Notes: generated by a model not told the origin, from the sequence alone. A stretch of 41,929 nucleotides of DNA from Mesorhizobium sp. ORS 3359 (GCA_000824845.1 CCNC01000027.1:1-41929); one strand, 5' to 3'; positions 16,994-25,602 are shown, counted from the stretch's first letter. A program made the numbers and translations.

Positions 16994-17029
16994 TGCTTGT
17001 CGCCTAGAAGGTCCGTAAGGGTCTGCGAC

Positions 17030-17923
17030 ATGCATAATCCAAAGATCACGATCGATACCGGTCTCGTGCGACGGCTGGTCGACACGCAGTTTCCGCGATG
17101 GCGGGACCTGCCGGTCAGCCCGGTCGCTCTCGGCGGCTGGGACAACCGCACTTTTCATCTTGGCGACGAGATGACGGTCCGACTGCCGAGCGCGGCCGCC
17201 TATTCGTTGCAGGTCGAGAAGGAGCAGCGCTGGCTACCGAAACTTGCACCCCTCCTGCCGCTGCCGATTCCGACGCCGCTGGCCATGGGCGAACCGGCCG
17301 AAGGCTACCCCTGGCATTGGTCGATCTATCGCTGGATCGAGGGCAAGACGGCCAGGAGCGGCCGCATCGCCGATCTCAACGTCTTCGCCGTTTCGCTCGC
17401 CGATTTCCTGGTCGCATTGAGGGGCATCGATCCGACGGATGGGCCTGCACCCGGCCAGCACAATTTCCACCGCGGCGGGCCGCTGACCGTCTATGACGGC
17501 GAGGCGAGGCGGGGCATCGCCGCGCTTGAAGGCCGGATCGACGCCCAAGCCGCCACGACCGTCTGGGAAGCCGCACTTGCCGCCACCTGGTCTGGCTCTC
17601 CGGTCTGGTTTCATGGCGATGTCGCCTCGGGCAATCTTCTGGTCGAGGACGGCCGCCTGAGCGCGGTCATCGATTTCGGCACGTCCGGCGTCGGCGATCC
17701 ATCCTGCGATCTGGCGATCGCGTGGACCTTCTTCGAGGGTGAAAGCCGGGAGGCCTTCCGCGCCCGCATCGCCGCCGACGACGCCACCTGGGCACGCTGC
17801 CGCGGCTGGGCGCTGTGGAAGGCGCTGATCACCGTCGCCGGCCACGACGTCAACCAGGCCGAGGCGGAAAGGCAGCGCCACGTGATCGACGAGGTGCTGG
17901 CGGATCACCGGGAATGGGCGTGA
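17030..17923 (+). CDS. aminoglycoside phosphotransferase-family kinase-like protein
   Basis: A 297-residue protein with the APH/choline-kinase fold. The catalytic loop is WFHGDVASGNLLV, with His195, Asp197 and Asn202. The Mg-binding DFG is Asp215 in VIDFGTSGVGDPSCDLA. Small-molecule kinases of this family phosphorylate aminoglycosides, homoserine, choline and other compounds. The sequence alone does not show resistance, and the substrate is unknown. The ATG at 17030 gives the usual N-terminus leading into ALGGWDNRTFHLGD. It sits between era and recO together with a CPBP protease on the opposite strand. These genes are often adjacent in relatives, so the pair may be a lineage-specific insert. 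Confidence 0.85.
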   Translation: MHNPKITIDTGLVRRLVDTQFPRWRDLPVSPVALGGWDNRTFHLGDEMTVRLPSAAAYSLQVEKEQRWLPKLAPLLPLPIPTPLAMGEPAEGYPWHWSIYRWIEGKTARSGRIADLNVFAVSLADFLVALRGIDPTDGPAPGQHNFHRGGPLTVYDGEARRGIAALEGRIDAQAATTVWEAALAATWSGSPVWFHGDVASGNLLVEDGRLSAVIDFGTSGVGDPSCDLAIAWTFFEGESREAFRARIAADDATWARCRGWALWKALITVAGHDVNQAEAERQRHVIDEVLADHREWA

Positions 17924-17927
17924 TGGT

Positions 17928-18722
17928 TCAGGCAACTGCAAGCCGCGCCGCCGGCCGACGCACGAAGTTCTCGGTGCCGTAATACACAACAATAGCCGCA
18001 GCGATAACCGCCCAGATCGCGACACCGATCCACTGTTGCTGCACATAGTCGCCGTCGACGAACACCTTGCCGAGGAAGCGCACGCTGTTCTGGTGCGTGA
18101 CATGCATCAGGATAGCGAGCAGCACGCTGCCGGTGTTCTGGTAGAGCCAGGTGAAGACGATGCCGGCCAGGACGACGTTGATCGTGCCGTAAAGGCTGAG
18201 GTCACCGATCAGGCCGAGCGGGAAATGCCAGATTGCCCAGATCGTGCCGAGGATCAGGCTGGCGGCGAGCGCCGAATGGTTGGCAAGCAGGCGCGGTGCT
18301 GCAAAGCCGCGCCAGCCGGGCTCCTCGCCGAGCGGGCCGCTGAAGACGGCGTAGAGCGCGATCATCGGCAGGATTTCGGAGAAGGCCGGGATATTGCCCC
18401 AGGCAGGCGGCGCTGAGCCGAACAGCGGATTGATCAGGATCGAGGACAGTTGCGCCCCGAACGGCAAGCCGAACGCCACCAGATACCAGATCGGCCGGAC
18501 GCGCCATTTCACCATCGAGGCCAGGATGGCCTTGACCGCGTTCCAGCCTCCGGCAAGTGCCGCCACGATGAAGCCGGAAACCGCCGGTCCGAAGGTGAAC
18601 CAGGGAATGCTCTCGCCATTGGACAGATAGAACGGGATGAACGCCAGCCACGTCAGGCCGAGTGTCAGCGAAAAAAAGGCAGTCAATCGGTGCTTCCACA
18701 CCAGATTCAGGAAGGAAGTCAT
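17928..18722 (-). CDS. CPBP-family intramembrane metalloprotease
   Basis: A 264-residue polytopic membrane protein of the CPBP/Abi family (CAAX protease and bacteriocin-processing enzyme homologues). Motif 1 is GEEPGWRG (EExxxR), motif 2 is the His in WAIWHFPLG, and motif 3 is HVTHQN. About seven hydrophobic segments are visible. The ATG at 18722 is chosen because GAGAAAGGA lies six bases upstream and the protein starts MTSFLNLVWKHRL; the in-frame extension upstream looks like non-coding sequence. The target is unknown. It converges on the phosphotransferase gene with four bases between stops. Confidence 0.88.
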   Translation of the reverse strand: MTSFLNLVWKHRLTAFFSLTLGLTWLAFIPFYLSNGESIPWFTFGPAVSGFIVAALAGGWNAVKAILASMVKWRVRPIWYLVAFGLPFGAQLSSILINPLFGSAPPAWGNIPAFSEILPMIALYAVFSGPLGEEPGWRGFAAPRLLANHSALAASLILGTIWAIWHFPLGLIGDLSLYGTINVVLAGIVFTWLYQNTGSVLLAILMHVTHQNSVRFLGKVFVDGDYVQQQWIGVAIWAVIAAAIVVYYGTENFVRRPAARLAVA

Positions 18723-18981
18723 GTCGGATCCTTTCTCGGGCGGATCTGTGGGGATTCCCGGGCCACCGTTCGGTCGACGTGCCACGGCAAACCCAGCCGC
18801 GCCGTCGAACACATTCGTCAATGCGTTGATGAACCTCGGTCAGCCGAAAATCCCGATCCCTTTCCGATGGATTTCCGATATTTGGCCGCTCGGCCTCACC
18901 CCAATCCAAAATGTCAGGACGCGTCGGGCCTGGGATGCCGAAATCTTGATTTCGCCACCCAACAGGTGAAAAGCTCCGCCC

Positions 18982-19740
18982 ATGGAATGGCGTGACGAGG
19001 GAATCGTTCTCGGCACTCGCAGGCATGGCGAAACCAGCGCCATCCTCGAGGTGATGACGCGCACCCATGGCCGCCATCTCGGCCTGGTGCGGGGAGGGCG
19101 CTCGCGCAAGCAGCAGCCTGTGCTGCAGCCCGGCAACCGCGTCGACCTTCTGTGGCGGGCGCGGCTCGACGAGCATCTCGGCATCTTCCAGGCCGAGGCG
19201 ATCGAGATGAATGCCGCGCGGCTCATGGACAGCGCGGTCGCCGTCTACGGTCTGCAGACCATGGCCGCGCATCTGAGGCTCCTGCCCGAGCGTGACGCCC
19301 ATGGCGGGCTCTACGAGGCGCTCGCCGTGATGATCTCGCATCTCGACGACGCCGATACGGCTGGTGAACTGGTGGCGCGCTTCGAGCTGCTCATCCTCGA
19401 CGAACTGGGCTTCGGCCTCGACCTCAGCCAATGCGCTGCGACGGGATCAAGGCAGGATCTCGCCTATGTCTCGCCGAAATCCGGCCGCGCCGTCTCGCGC
19501 GAAGCGGGTGCGGCCTGGCACGACAAGATGCTCAAGCTGCCGGCCTTTCTGCAGCGCGGCTCCGGCCTGCGCGCCGATGCGGCGGCAGTGGAAGACGCCT
19601 TCCGGCTGAGCGGCTTCTTCTTCACCCGCCATGTTTACGAGCCGCGTGGCCTCGAGCCGCCCGACGCCCGCGCCGGCTTTCTCGCCGCGCTGCGCCGGCA
19701 TCATGCGGCGGTGAAGGCGGTTGTGGGCGAGGCAGGATAG
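18982..19740 (+). CDS. recO: DNA repair protein RecO
   Basis: A 252-residue RecO, a mediator that loads RecA onto SSB-coated single-stranded DNA in the RecFOR pathway. An N-terminal OB fold (about residues 1-78: [20 protein letters not shown] through [10 protein letters not shown]) is followed by a helical domain. The cysteines seen in zinc-binding RecO proteins are not in a clear four-Cys arrangement; [21 protein letters not shown] occupies that place, as usual for alphaproteobacteria. The ATG start has AGGTGAAAAG upstream. In relatives recO follows era directly; here about 2 kb intervenes. It converges on a Nudix gene. Confidence 0.94.
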   Translation: MEWRDEGIVLGTRRHGETSAILEVMTRTHGRHLGLVRGGRSRKQQPVLQPGNRVDLLWRARLDEHLGIFQAEAIEMNAARLMDSAVAVYGLQTMAAHLRLLPERDAHGGLYEALAVMISHLDDADTAGELVARFELLILDELGFGLDLSQCAATGSRQDLAYVSPKSGRAVSREAGAAWHDKMLKLPAFLQRGSGLRADAAAVEDAFRLSGFFFTRHVYEPRGLEPPDARAGFLAALRRHHAAVKAVVGEAG

Positions 19741-19751
19741 CGGGCAGACGC

Positions 19752-20216
19752 CTAGTCGGCGCCGCGCCGTTCCAGGAAATCGTCGAGCATGGCGCGCTGG
19801 CCTTTCAGGATCTTGACGCCGGCTTCGGGCAGCGAAAACCATCCGGCTCTGTCGACTTCGGGAAACTCCTTCATACGTCCCGATTTTGGCGGCCACTCCA
19901 TGGTGAACATGTTGCTCTTGATGGCGTTTGTGTCGACATCTGCCTCGACGCTCCATGCCACCACGATCTTGCCGCCCGGCTGCCTGTAGCTGCCGAGCGG
20001 CTGGAAGTCGCCGTCGATGGCGACGCCGAGCTCCTCCTCGGCTTCCCGCTTGGCGGCTTCGAGCTCATCCTCATTGTCGCCGATCAGTCCCTTGGGGATC
20101 GACCACGCGCCTTCATCCTTGCGCGCCCAGAACGGACCGCCTGGATGGACGAGCAGGAATTCGAACACACCGCCTATGTGTCTGTGGATCAGCAGGCCGG
20201 CACTTCGCAGCGGCAT
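19752..20216 (-). CDS. Nudix hydrolase
   Basis: A 154-residue Nudix-fold hydrolase. The complete Nudix box is GLIGDNEDELEAAKREAEEE (G-x5-E-x7-REUxEExGU), near residues 50-70, so metal binding and pyrophosphate cleavage are likely. The start MPLRSAGLLIHRHIGGVFEF and the segment HPGGPFWARKDEGAWSIPKG resemble the subgroup annotated as NUDIX domain proteins acting on nucleoside or diadenosine polyphosphates. The exact substrate is not evident. It converges on recO with 11 bases between them; this places it next to a repair gene but does not prove a repair role. Confidence 0.9.
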   Translation of the reverse strand: MPLRSAGLLIHRHIGGVFEFLLVHPGGPFWARKDEGAWSIPKGLIGDNEDELEAAKREAEEELGVAIDGDFQPLGSYRQPGGKIVVAWSVEADVDTNAIKSNMFTMEWPPKSGRMKEFPEVDRAGWFSLPEAGVKILKGQRAMLDDFLERRGAD

Positions 20217-20367
20217 CGGTCACCTCAGGACATTTCTCTGATCGCGCGAGAATAGCACGACTATTTCGCGGTCGACGTCGCGCGATGCCGCCGGCAAGGC
20301 GGGCAATGTCGGCGGCTTGATAGCGGATAAACCGGCAAGTTGCTGGCAATCGGCCGCGAAACATGCT

Positions 20368-20403
20368 CGATCTTGTTAATTGGCCCGATCTTGTTAATTG
20401 GCG
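20368..20403. repeat. tandem 18-bp repeat upstream of the DUF2339 gene
   Basis: Two direct copies of an 18-base unit (20368-20385 and 20386-20403) differ only in the last base; each contains CTTGTTAATTGG. They lie about 75 bases before the DUF2339 start. They could be paired binding sites or simple slippage. Confidence 0.6.
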
Positions 20404-20478
20404 AGACGCTGATTTGAGCCAGTCGTCTCGTTGCCGCATTCGTTGGCCACGACTGGTCTGGTTTTGAGGGAAACCGCC

Positions 20479-23277
20479 ATGTTTTTCAGCCTGATCGCCA
20501 TTGCCGCCGTCATAGCTCTTTTCGTCATCGTGTCACGACAGCAGAACCGCATCGCGCTGGTCGAGCGCGAGCTCGGCATCCTGCGCGGCCTGGTGCAGTC
20601 GGGCGCTTCGCTTTCCGCGCCCAAGGCGGATGCCGCCGCCGGGGGTGCGCCGAAGGAAGCGGGAGAGGCGGCGGCGATCGCCGCCGCGCCAACTGTTCAG
20701 GAGACCGCCCCGTCCGAGCCCATCGCGGCAACGACCGGCATTGCCGAAGCCGAAGTCGCGGCCGGACCATGGAACAAAGGCGAGGTGGCAGCGACAAGTG
20801 CCACGGAGCGCGGCAAAGACGAGCCCGCGCCGGAACTTTCAGCCGAAGCCAAAGCGGCGTTCACCCGATCCGCGGCCACCGAGAAAGCGGCGCGCCGGAC
20901 CGATGTCGAGACGGCGCTGGGCACGCGCTGGGCGGTCTGGGTCGGCGGCATCGCGTTGGCGCTGGGCGGCCTGTTCCTGATCCGCTACACGATCGAGGCC
21001 GGCATCTTCGGTCCCGGCGTGCGCCTTACCATGGCCGGCATCCTTGGCCTGGCGCTGATTGCCGGCGCCGAATTCATCCGCCGCACCGGCTTCAGGGTGC
21101 CAGTGCAGGGTGCCGCCGGCGCCTATATCCCCTCCATCCTCACGGCTGCCGGCGCCTTCATCCTGTTCGGCACGGTCTACGCGACGCATGGCATCTATGG
21201 CTTTATCGGTCCGGCGACCGCCTTCGCGCTGCTTGGCGTCATCGGCGTCGCGACCATTGGCGCCTCGCTGGTGCATGGCTTGGCGCTGGCCGGCATCGGC
21301 CTCGTCGGCGCCATGGTCACGCCGGCGCTGCTGGCATCGCAGGCGCCAAATCCGTGGGCCCTGTTCGTCTATCTGGCGATCGTGCTTGCGGCGAGCGCGG
21401 CAACCGCCCGAATCCGCGACTGGAAGGCGCTCACGGCGGCCGCTTTCGCCGGCACCGGCATCTGGACCATCCTCTACATGGTCGACGCGCCGGATGTGAA
21501 CCTCGCCGCCGTCTTGTTCATCAGCCTGGCAACGCTGGCGGTGCTTGCCTGGGTCTGGCTCGCCCCGGTCTTGACGGCTGGCCGCGACGAAGCGGCGCGA
21601 GGCTTCGACTGGCCATCGATCGTGCCCGGCTTCTTCATCGCCCTGGGCGCGCTGGGCCTGTCCGTCGATCCGGCTTTTGCCAGCGCCGGCGATGCATTGC
21701 ACGGCGCCGTCCTGCTGGCCGCGCTGGTCGCGGTGGCGCTCTACCGGCCGCGCGCGCTTCCGCTGGTCTTTGCCGCCGGCATCGCCACCGTGCTGATCTA
21801 TATCGGCATCATCCCGCCCGCCACCATCGGCGCCGATGCGCTCGATGTCGGGCTGGACGCCCAGCCCTTGGCGTCGTTCGACACGCTGACGTTCCGCATC
21901 GGCATCGCGCTTGGCCTGATTTTCCTCGCCGCCGGCTTCTGGGCGGCGCGCCGCTTCGTCGCCACCGCTCCGGCACGCGCGGCTTGCTGGGCAGCCTGGG
22001 GCGTCATTGCCCCGCTGGTGGTACTGACCGCGCTGTGGCTGACCTTCGGCGATATCGACCGCGACCTCGGCTATGCGCTGCCGGCGCTGCTGCTGATGCT
22101 CGTCTTTGCCATCGGCGGCGAATGGATCGCGCGCGCCGAGCAGCCGCAGCTGGCGGGCGGCCCGGCCGTGTCCTTCGCGCTCGGCGGCGCCGGCGTCGCC
22201 GGCCTGCTGATGCTGCACATGGCCTTTGGCTCGGGCTGGACGACCGTGCTGCTCGGCGCCGCCGCCATTCCGCCGGCGTTGGCCACGCGCTGGCGCTCTT
22301 ACCCCGTGCTGGGCTGGATCGCGGTGGGCGCGGCGGTCGCCGTGCTTGGCCGAGTCGCCTTCGATCCGACCATCGTTGGCGCGGCGTTTCTGTCGAGGAC
22401 ACCGGTCTTCAACTGGCTGCTTCCAGGCTATGGCGTGCCGGCGCTCGCATTCGGCTTCGCCGCCTGGCAGCTCGCCCGCACCACCAACGGCCGGCCGCGC
22501 CTTGCCATGGAGGCGGCCTCGGCGCTGTTTACGCTGCTCACCATCGCCATGCTGGTGCGCCATGCCATGCATGGCGGCGTTATCGACACCGGCGCGGTGA
22601 CCCTAGCCGAGCAGGCGATCTACACGCTGATCGCGCTCGGCGCCGGCGCCATACTGGTCGCCATCGACATGCGCTCGCCAAGCTCGGTTCTGCGATATGG
22701 CTCGATAGCCGCCGGCGTGATTTCGGCGGGCTTGATCGCCATTCAGCATTTCGTGGTGCTTAATCCGCTGCTTACGGACGAGTCGACCGGCACGATCCCG
22801 GTGTTCAACCTTCTGTTCCTCGCCTATCTGCTGCCGGCCATCGCCGCAGGCGCGCTGGCGCTCTATGTCCGCGACAAGCGCCCGCGATGGTATGCGGCCA
22901 TGCTGGCGCTGATTGCCGCGCTGCTTGCCTTCGCCTATGCCACGCTTTCGGTGCGCCGTCTGTTCAAGGGCGAGTTCATCGCCCTGTGGAGCGGGCTCGG
23001 CCAGCTCGAGACCTACACCTATTCGGCGCTCTGGCTGGTCATTGGCGTGGCGCTGCTCACCGCCGGCGTCTGGCTGAAATCGCAGGTGCTGCGCATCGCC
23101 TCCGCTGTGTTGATCGCGGTCGCGGTGGTGAAGGTCTTCCTCTTCGACATGTCGGAGCTGGAAGGCGTGCTGCGCGCGCTGTCCTTCATCGGCCTCGGCG
23201 CCGTGCTGATCGGTATCGGCCTGTTCTACCAGCGGCTGCTGACGCGTGCCGCGAGGGAGAGCAGGGAGATTTCTTGA
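20479..23277 (+). CDS. DUF2339 large polytopic membrane protein
   Basis: A 932-residue integral membrane protein of the DUF2339 family, function unknown. It begins with a short membrane segment (MFFSLIAIAAVIALFVIV) and a predicted helical stretch (QQNRIALVERELGILRGLV). An Ala/Pro/Glu-rich linker follows to about residue 145, then some 750 residues of near-continuous hydrophobic helices, roughly 25 by eye. No transporter signature or catalytic motif stands out. The ATG at 20479 has GAGGGAAA upstream and starts directly with the membrane segment, so it is preferred over the in-frame start at 20431. It is flanked by a Nudix gene and a toxin-antitoxin pair, and no operon partners are evident. Confidence 0.85.
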   Translation: MFFSLIAIAAVIALFVIVSRQQNRIALVERELGILRGLVQSGASLSAPKADAAAGGAPKEAGEAAAIAAAPTVQETAPSEPIAATTGIAEAEVAAGPWNKGEVAATSATERGKDEPAPELSAEAKAAFTRSAATEKAARRTDVETALGTRWAVWVGGIALALGGLFLIRYTIEAGIFGPGVRLTMAGILGLALIAGAEFIRRTGFRVPVQGAAGAYIPSILTAAGAFILFGTVYATHGIYGFIGPATAFALLGVIGVATIGASLVHGLALAGIGLVGAMVTPALLASQAPNPWALFVYLAIVLAASAATARIRDWKALTAAAFAGTGIWTILYMVDAPDVNLAAVLFISLATLAVLAWVWLAPVLTAGRDEAARGFDWPSIVPGFFIALGALGLSVDPAFASAGDALHGAVLLAALVAVALYRPRALPLVFAAGIATVLIYIGIIPPATIGADALDVGLDAQPLASFDTLTFRIGIALGLIFLAAGFWAARRFVATAPARAACWAAWGVIAPLVVLTALWLTFGDIDRDLGYALPALLLMLVFAIGGEWIARAEQPQLAGGPAVSFALGGAGVAGLLMLHMAFGSGWTTVLLGAAAIPPALATRWRSYPVLGWIAVGAAVAVLGRVAFDPTIVGAAFLSRTPVFNWLLPGYGVPALAFGFAAWQLARTTNGRPRLAMEAASALFTLLTIAMLVRHAMHGGVIDTGAVTLAEQAIYTLIALGAGAILVAIDMRSPSSVLRYGSIAAGVISAGLIAIQHFVVLNPLLTDESTGTIPVFNLLFLAYLLPAIAAGALALYVRDKRPRWYAAMLALIAALLAFAYATLSVRRLFKGEFIALWSGLGQLETYTYSALWLVIGVALLTAGVWLKSQVLRIASAVLIAVAVVKVFLFDMSELEGVLRALSFIGLGAVLIGIGLFYQRLLTRAARESREIS

Positions 23278-23300
23278 TCGGATATCCAATGTTGTATATA

Positions 23301-23326
23301 TTGAATATTCGTAAGAGGATATTCAA
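23301..23326 (+). promoter_or_regulatory. palindromic operator before vapB
   Basis: An inverted repeat, TTGAATAT (23301-23308) and ATATTCAA (23319-23326), is separated by 10 bases that include the ribosome-binding AAGAGG. It directly abuts the vapB ATG. An AT-rich TATATATT just upstream could be the -10 box. VapB-type antitoxins usually repress their own promoter through such palindromes. Confidence 0.6.
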
Positions 23327-23569
23327 ATGCCGCTTTACATACGTGACGATGAAGTGGATGCGCTGGCCGCAAAATTGCAGCGTGAAACAAACGCACCGAG
23401 CAAGACTGAGGCGGTGCGGACAGCCCTTATTCACGAGTTGGAACGCAATCGTGCCAAGGTGCCGCTGCGCGATCGGATTGTACGGCTTCAAGCGGAGGCG
23501 AAGAAGATCGGTCTGCCCAATCCCGATTTCGATATGAAGAAATTCACCGATGAGATGTGGGAAGACTGA
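23327..23569 (+). CDS. vapB: VapB-type antitoxin (Rv0623/PSK family)
   Basis: An 80-residue antitoxin. The N-terminal ribbon-helix-helix region (MPLYIRDDEVDALAAKLQRE to SKTEAVRTALIHEL) binds DNA. The C-terminal part (GLPNPDFDMKKFTDEMWED) is the toxin-neutralising tail; the D-x-x-x-F-x-x-x-M/LW end is typical of this Rv0623-like family. AAGAGG precedes the ATG inside a palindrome, suggesting autoregulation. The stop overlaps the vapC start (TGATG). Base composition around the start is more AT-rich than the neighbours, consistent with a mobile module. Confidence 0.9.
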   Translation: MPLYIRDDEVDALAAKLQRETNAPSKTEAVRTALIHELERNRAKVPLRDRIVRLQAEAKKIGLPNPDFDMKKFTDEMWED

Positions 23570-23982
23570 TGTTTGTCGACGCTTCGGTGATCGTTGCAAT
23601 TCTCAACCAGGAACCCGGCTGGGAGGAATTATCCAAGCAACTCTCCCGGCCGGTCGACTTCTACGTCTCTGCCATGGTCCGTTTTGAAGCGACGCAGGCT
23701 TTGGCGCGAGCCGGCGCGGGTTCCCGCAAGCCGACCGCTGAAGCACTCCTCAAGGCTCGCGATCTGGTGGATCAACTTATTGTGGAAATTGGCGGGGAAA
23801 ATGTCCCGATCGGCGACGAGATCGGTTCGCGTGCGATCGATGCCAGCGCTCATTATGGCAAGGCCGTTGGTCACCAAGCTGACCTGAACTTGGGTGACTG
23901 CTTTGCCTATGCTTGCGCGAAAGCTCTCGGCACTCCGCTGCTCTACAAAGGCAATGATTTCCTGCTCACGGATTTGAGATAG
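23569..23982 (+). CDS. vapC: VapC-type PIN-domain ribonuclease toxin
   Basis: A 137-residue PIN-domain protein, the toxin partner of VapB, expected to cleave RNA (often tRNA or rRNA) when freed. The four acidic active-site positions are visible: Asp4 (MFVDASV), Glu40 (VRFEAT), Asp110 (LNLGDCFAYA) and Asp130 (KGNDFLLTD). The start at 23569 shares a base with the vapB stop, so translation is coupled. The final block [20 protein letters not shown] is characteristic of PIN toxins. It has probably been inserted as a unit between the DUF2339 and sigma-factor genes. Confidence 0.92.
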   Translation: MFVDASVIVAILNQEPGWEELSKQLSRPVDFYVSAMVRFEATQALARAGAGSRKPTAEALLKARDLVDQLIVEIGGENVPIGDEIGSRAIDASAHYGKAVGHQADLNLGDCFAYACAKALGTPLLYKGNDFLLTDLR

Positions 23983-24141
23983 TCAGGTTTTCTCGCGATT
24001 GTAGGGAATAAACCGGCTCGCGCCCGCGTTATCCACTTGCTTGGGTAATCGCAGCGGTTCGGCCGCGTCGCGCTGACTGCTTGCGCCGCGCCGGGAAGGC
24101 GCGTTCTATCGGGATGGAGAGCGACCACGAAACAAGCGGTC

Positions 24142-24660
24142 ATGGACGACAAGAAGGCAGCGATCCTGAGCGAGATACCGCGGTTGCGGCGCTATGCGCG
24201 CTCGCTGCTGCGCGACCGCGATTCCGCCGACGACCTCGTCCAGGACTGCCTGGAGCGGGCACTTGTGCGGCTCGACAACTGGCAGACTGGAGAAAGCCCC
24301 CGGAGGTGGCTGTTTACGATCATGCATCACTTGTTCATCGACCAGATGCGCAAGGTCAACCGGCGGGGCGAGGCGGCGATGCTGCCTCTCGAAGCCGGTG
24401 AGGCCCAAGCCGCGCCCGCCGATCAGGTCGAGACCATCGCCTCGCGCGAGATCATGGATGCCCTGCAAGCAATCAGCCCCGATCGCCGCGCGGCGTTGGT
24501 GATGGTCGCCATCGAGGGCTTTTCCTATGCCGAGGCCGCCAACATCCTTGGCGTGCCGGCCGGCACGCTGATGTCGCGCATCGCGCGCGGCCGCGAGGAA
24601 TTGCGAGGATTGCTCGACGACACATCGCGCCGCCGCTCGATAAGGATCGTCGAGAAATGA
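24142..24660 (+). CDS. ECF-family RNA polymerase sigma factor
   Basis: A 172-residue group IV (ECF) sigma factor. Region 2 spans about residues 10-75, with RYARSLLRDRDSADDLVQDC and PRRWLFTIMHHLFIDQMRK. Region 4 spans about 105-160, with DALQAISPDRRAALVMVAIE and the helix-turn-helix YAEAANILGVPAGTLMSRIARG. Its ATG overlaps nothing upstream, and its stop overlaps the start of the anti-sigma gene (ATGA). It is not next to phyR/nepR genes, so it is not the general-stress EcfG by context. The inducing signal and regulon are unknown. No clear ECF-type autoregulatory promoter (GGAAC/CGTC form) was found in the 159-base upstream gap. Confidence 0.93.
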   Translation: MDDKKAAILSEIPRLRRYARSLLRDRDSADDLVQDCLERALVRLDNWQTGESPRRWLFTIMHHLFIDQMRKVNRRGEAAMLPLEAGEAQAAPADQVETIASREIMDALQAISPDRRAALVMVAIEGFSYAEAANILGVPAGTLMSRIARGREELRGLLDDTSRRRSIRIVEK

Positions 24661-25451
24661 CCCGCCGCGATTTTTCAGAACGCGATATCCATATGGCCCT
24701 CGACGGCGAGCTGCCGGGCGAGGAGCGCATGGCTTACGATGCCTGGCTCGAGGCCAATCCCGAGATGAAAGCGAAGTCCGCGCGCTACATTGCCGACCGC
24801 GCCGCCATGCGCGCCGCCCTCGCGGGCGTGATGGACGACCCGGTGCCGGCGAGGCTGCGGCAGGTCGTGCTTGGCGAGGCGCCTGCAAAAGCATCGGCCT
24901 GGCGCTCGCGCTGGTGGCTGTCGGCTGCCGCGGCCGTGATGCTCGCGGTCGGCGGGCTCGGCGGCTATGTCGCCGGTGTCGACAGCATCGCCCGTGGCGG
25001 CGAAGGCGACGATCAGCTCGCCGAGCAGGCGATCGCCGCCCATGTCACCTACGCTGCCGAGAAGCGCCACGCCGTCGAAGTCCCGGCAAGCGACAAGGAC
25101 CATCTCCAGACCTGGCTGTCGAACCGCGTCGGGCTGAAGCTGGTTGCCCCTGACCTGGCGGCCGAGGGCTTCCAGCTGGTCGGCGGCCGGCTGCTGCCGG
25201 CTGGTGAGCAAGGCAAGGCGGCAATGCTGCTCTACGAGGATGCCAAGGGCGAGCGCATCTCGCTCTACGTCACCGCCGACTCGTCGGAGACATCGAAGGG
25301 CACCTACGCGGCCGAGACGGGCGGACCGGAGGCAGTCTATTGGCTCGACAAGGGATACGCCTGCGCGGTCGTCGGCTCATTGCCGCCGGAGCGCCTGTCG
25401 GACGTCGCAAAGAGCGCCTATGGCCAGCTCGTGGCCGGCATATCGAGCTGA
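24657..25451 (+). CDS. membrane anti-sigma factor
   Basis: A 264-residue single-pass membrane protein, the probable cognate anti-sigma factor. The N-terminal cytoplasmic part (residues 1-85) has RDFSERDIHMALDGELPGEE, resembling the start of RsiW/ChrR-like anti-sigma domains, but it lacks the zinc-binding HxxxCxxC. One transmembrane segment lies at about residues 88-108. The C-terminal 150 residues would be periplasmic and contain HLQTWLSNRVGLKLVAPDLA and GEQGKAAMLLYEDAKGERI, a pattern seen in RsiW-like sensory regions. Four-base overlap with the sigma gene supports pairing. The release mechanism is unknown. Confidence 0.88.
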   Translation: MTRRDFSERDIHMALDGELPGEERMAYDAWLEANPEMKAKSARYIADRAAMRAALAGVMDDPVPARLRQVVLGEAPAKASAWRSRWWLSAAAAVMLAVGGLGGYVAGVDSIARGGEGDDQLAEQAIAAHVTYAAEKRHAVEVPASDKDHLQTWLSNRVGLKLVAPDLAAEGFQLVGGRLLPAGEQGKAAMLLYEDAKGERISLYVTADSSETSKGTYAAETGGPEAVYWLDKGYACAVVGSLPPERLSDVAKSAYGQLVAGISS

Positions 25452-25484
25452 ACCGGCTACGTTTTTCGGCGGCCGGCAGTCGCT

Positions 25485-25505
25485 TGAACAGCAATTCTGT
25501 TCAAA
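25485..25505. promoter_or_regulatory. hairpin after the anti-sigma gene
   Basis: A perfect inverted repeat with 8-bp arms (25485-25492 and 25498-25505) and a 5-base loop, about 35 bases past the anti-sigma stop. There is no U tract, so a terminator is possible but not clear; an operator is the alternative. Confidence 0.45.
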
Positions 25506-25576
25506 CGCTTGGCCCCTTGCTGCCGCTGCGGGAACTGTCACAATTCGGCCCTAATCAAGGAGCGATAGCGCTTGAT

Positions 25577-25602
25577 GAATACTGGCGCTTCGGCCAGTAT
25601 TC
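25577..25602 (+). promoter_or_regulatory. hairpin upstream of the GNAT-C39 gene
   Basis: A perfect 10-bp stem (25577-25586 with 25593-25602) closed by GCTTCG, about 57 bases before the GNAT-C39 start. It lies inside an 18-codon micro-ORF (25575-25631). It could act as a leader structure or operator of the downstream two-gene operon. Confidence 0.5.

Noticed and set aside
17030..17923. Dedicated aminoglycoside resistance gene
   Set aside because: Only the general kinase fold motifs are present; no evidence of antibiotic specificity or a mobile resistance context.
20839..22572. A 577-codon open frame on the minus strand opposite the DUF2339 gene
   Set aside because: Low-complexity Arg/Gln/Asp-rich antisense frame; the plus-strand gene has clear membrane helices and a ribosome-binding site.
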